NCBI GenBank assembly: GCA_001579985.1
Contig: LRSR01014920.1
Span: forward strand, 1-22,757
Direction of reading: 5' to 3'
DNA length: 22,757 bases
From: Hypsibius dujardini
Lineage: Eukaryota > Tardigrada > Eutardigrada > Parachela > Hypsibiidae
Below the pieces are notes generated by a model. It had not been told where the DNA came from, did not search any database, and was given only the letters and a program-made list of their open reading frames with translations. Both the position numbers and the translations under genes were made by a program. How positions within the stretch are numbered: the stretch's first letter is position 1; each line of letters opens with the position of its first letter. Shown in pieces: positions 19,825 through 22,757 of this stretch.

Positions 19825-21169
19825 TGATTGTTCTGTGGCCCTGTGGTTTTGCGACGTTGCATCAGACTTCTGTATTTAACTCGCTTCGAACTTGCAGATT
19901 CAATTGCTTTGATTAACTGCCGCAATCCCAATCGTTTTTCGTAGACTGTTCAGCCGCAACGTCACTAATCTCAACGTAGACACGGCAGACGCTCGTGTGG
20001 CAACCCTGGTCCGTCCGTGGGGGTAGTACCACCTACCAAATATTTGCATTGCCTACTTGACACGCTGATATAACTGCGCCGACCATTTACGGCTTGGCCG
20101 GTGAGAAGGGCAGGATATAAGGCATAGAGAAGTCGTCGCTGTTGGTGGTTATACCTGCGCGTCCGGTCGCCGGGTACTTGGGTACACACACAGCGAGCCC
20201 AGTGAATTGCGAAATGGAAAGTAGGACGACTCTCTCGATCGTTGTTGGCCGGCACGGGGCAATGTTAACGGAAAAGCTATATCGCCGATACTAAAGTGCC
20301 TTGATTGTGCTTTGTATTGTGTTGCTGTGGGTACGCACCGCACTATGGTCCTCGGAGAGTGAGAGATAGCAGTAGTGGGTACGGATTGAGTGTGGTCGTC
20401 GCGGAGGAAAGCGAGAGAGATCGAGGTTAAGAGTTGTCCCTCTCAACCTAGTAATTAGGCAAGGTGGGTGAAAGCAGTGTGTGTGTATGTGTGATGAGAA
20501 TGTGATGCGCGACGTGGTGTTGGCTGTTGCTGTGTGTTGTGAAAAGCGCGCGGTGTGATGTTTTTTTCTGTCGCTCAGACGGCGCGGCGGCGACGCGCAC
20601 ACAATATCTCCCCCGGTGTGAAGAAGACCAATTCTTGCGGTTGACTGCCCTCGTCTCTCTTGCCGCTAATGTCTTATTATACTGCGGGATGACTGTCCTG
20701 AAGGGCTTTAATGTTGTGAAAAAGTTGTTTGATATCGATTCTAATGGCAATAGAAGACAATGCGAACTGATCAGTGGGTGGGCTCTTTACCTAATCGCAT
20801 CGATTGATTGATTCGTTGGTTTGGGTGGTGTGAGTTTATTTGATTTTCGTTTCCAGTCTTGTCGTGGGTTTATTGATTTAGTTATTTGCCAAGTGTAGAA
20901 TGAGACCGGAAGTGCAGGCGATCGATTGTCCTCTGTGCCTATTTCGTTTGTAGTGGAGGGCTGTATTTTTATGTAAATTGGGGAAAGTGGAGTTTGAAGA
21001 GGTTGCTGTATAGAGAGAGCTAGGTATCGTGCTTGAATAAATCAAGATCGATCAGTCTAGACGGCGCAAATATTCTGCCTCGTAGTGTCTCTCTCACTAC
21101 TGCTGCTTTGGCTGGCCTTCACGATGCAGGCCCGTTGGACTAAATATGGCGATGCACACGAAATTCTCT

Positions 21170-21346
21170 ATCTTGTCTGTTTGTCTGTCTGCCCATCTGC
21201 CTATCTATCTTTTTGTCTATTTCTCTGACTAACTGTTCATTTACATATCTTTTGGTCTGACTGTCTGTCTGTCTGTCTGTCTGCTCATCTGCCTATCCAT
21301 CCTTTTGTCTATTTCTTTGACTGACTGTTCATTTATATATCTTTTG

Positions 21347-21381
<35 letters not shown>

Positions 21382-21424
21382 AGTCTGTCTGTCTGTCTGT
21401 TTGTCTGTTTGTCAACTATCTGTC
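21170..21424. repeat. TCTG/TCTA tetranucleotide tract
   Basis: Runs of GTCT with interruptions. A segment beginning CTGCCTATCT.. is repeated at about 21190 and 21285, so the tract also grew by larger duplications. Confidence 0.9.
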
Positions 21425-22615
21425 CATGTCCGCCAATCTAACGGCCTAGGCATGTCTGCGTGTTTTTTTCCATCCTCCTTGCCTGCATTATTGCATGTCT
21501 GTCTATCGGTCTTTTTTTTGTCTGTTGTGTGTTTTGATTTGCATCTTCATACCATAATGCCATGTCTTGTATTGTTTACCCCGAAGTGTCCTGCATCTCA
21601 AATCGGCAGCTCAGCTGATTATTACGGAGGCGAAACGTGTACGGAGGTCCTTACCAGCTGACGCGGCGTCGAACCAAAACTGCCTTGAGACAAGCAGAGC
21701 TAAGGCAAATTATGAGTTATTTTGAGCGGCAGCGTGTTGGTTTTTTTAGGTGCGTAAACAGCTAATTATAACTTCTCCAAAAATGGTTCCTCGTCAGCGT
21801 GAGCGGGTGGGGATGGTTCTTATCGTTTGAAAATGCGTGAGTAGCTCGCTGTCTGCACTCGTGTTCATGTACAGTATGATATGATCAGTTGAAATCGGAA
21901 GGACGAACGGACAGGCAAATCATGGTTCTCCGTGAGTCACTCACGGCGCTTGTTTACTCTGTTTGTTGTACCCTACATCAACCTTGCCGGTCGGTTGCCA
22001 CCTCACTTTTAATTACAGTACTCTGCATTTTCCAACGGATTAAAAATTGCCACATGACACATTCTTAATTAATTACTGGTCTGCTATAGTTCCCGGGCTT
22101 AGTACTTGGTAGTGTAACTATGGATCATTCGAAATTGATTCCGACTTTCGGACACGAAAGCGCGACAGTAAAGCGCGTCAGCCACGGTAAACTGTATTGA
22201 TATGCAAGTACCCTTTGAAGTTGAATTATTAGACAATCAGGGGCACTCCTGGGGCAGGTGTCACCTTTTTAGAATGGTCGTTTGTTTGGGGTTTCACGCA
22301 TGCATACACCTTGTTTGTCGCTGTTTTTTATATCGGTCATTAGATTGGCATTTACTAACGTTGTGTCCATATTTGAACGTGTCGGTCAACGCGGCCGGCA
22401 GCAGCCCAACCGTAAATTCACTCTGTTGACAGTAGTCCTTTCCCATGTACTCTGTGCATGAGCGAAAATGAAACGGCAAGTGGAGATGTGTGAGCGTGGA
22501 AACTTTCCCTCACAGGTTGCTGCAAATCGTGTATGGCAGATTTGACCCACAGCCTCCAAACTCATCAATACATCAATCAATGATACATCAGAACTGGGCA
22601 AACCAATAGGACAGG

Positions 22616-22721
22616 CACATCGGCAGACAAACAGACAACTGACAGACAGACAGGCAGACAGAGAGACAGACATACAGACATACAGACATACAGACATACA
22701 GACATACAGACATACAGACAT

Positions 22722-22752
<31 letters not shown>

Positions 22753-22757
22753 TACAG
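22616..22757. repeat. CAGA and ACAGACAT tract at window end
   Basis: CAGACAGA and ACATACAG units, the reverse complement of the motif at 21170-21424. It continues beyond the window. Confidence 0.95.

Noticed and set aside
20527-20811. A 94-residue plus frame in the coronin intron
   Set aside because: No coronin propeller motif or other domain and no matching splice acceptor in phase 0.

Overview
This window is a stretch of invertebrate nuclear DNA. Genes are split by introns with GT..AG boundaries, AATAAA signals follow stop codons, and intergenic and intronic DNA is full of microsatellites and short inverted-repeat elements. The gene set (an arthropod-type adipokinetic hormone, a gustatory-receptor-type 7TM protein, an OATP transporter, a two-pore K+ channel, coronin) points to an ecdysozoan. 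The introns are small, and one intronless gene looks like a microbial zinc peptidase. A tardigrade is my best guess, but the sequence alone does not prove it.

Layout, left to right. (1) 89-1521 (+): last two coding exons of a K2P potassium channel with a long cytoplasmic loop between M2 and M3, then a probable 3'UTR to about 2317. (2) 2735-3129: a Tc1/mariner-like MITE. (3) 3146-5742 (-): a four-exon gustatory-receptor-like gene. Its introns hold a 24-bp minisatellite and three MITEs, one of which duplicated a splice donor. (4) 5743-7524: no gene, with short tandem repeats and two hairpin MITEs. (5) 7525-8004 (+): an intronless secreted M15-type peptidase homologue with a complete H/D/E/H site. 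(6) 8746-13666 (-): a complete OATP/SLCO gene rebuilt from 14 exons (about 755 aa), convergent with the peptidase gene. Its introns hold a MITE, a 256-bp foldback and a 10-bp minisatellite. (7) 15044-15804 (-): a two-exon precursor related to adipokinetic hormone, with an unusual processing pattern. (8) 15930-18700: no recognisable gene and one hairpin MITE. (9) 18708-18908 (+): first coding exon of coronin, followed by an intron that runs off the window and is packed with microsatellites.

The genes do not form a pathway; this looks like an ordinary gene neighbourhood. Notable points are the probable laterally acquired peptidase, the hormone precursor lacking an amidation glycine after its Trp, and the way MITEs have enlarged introns. 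In the receptor gene, removing two MITEs leaves an intron of about 55 bp, close to the 64-72 bp of several OATP introns.

Exon joins were made by eye from reading frame, splice consensus and family conservation. No alignment or expression data were available.
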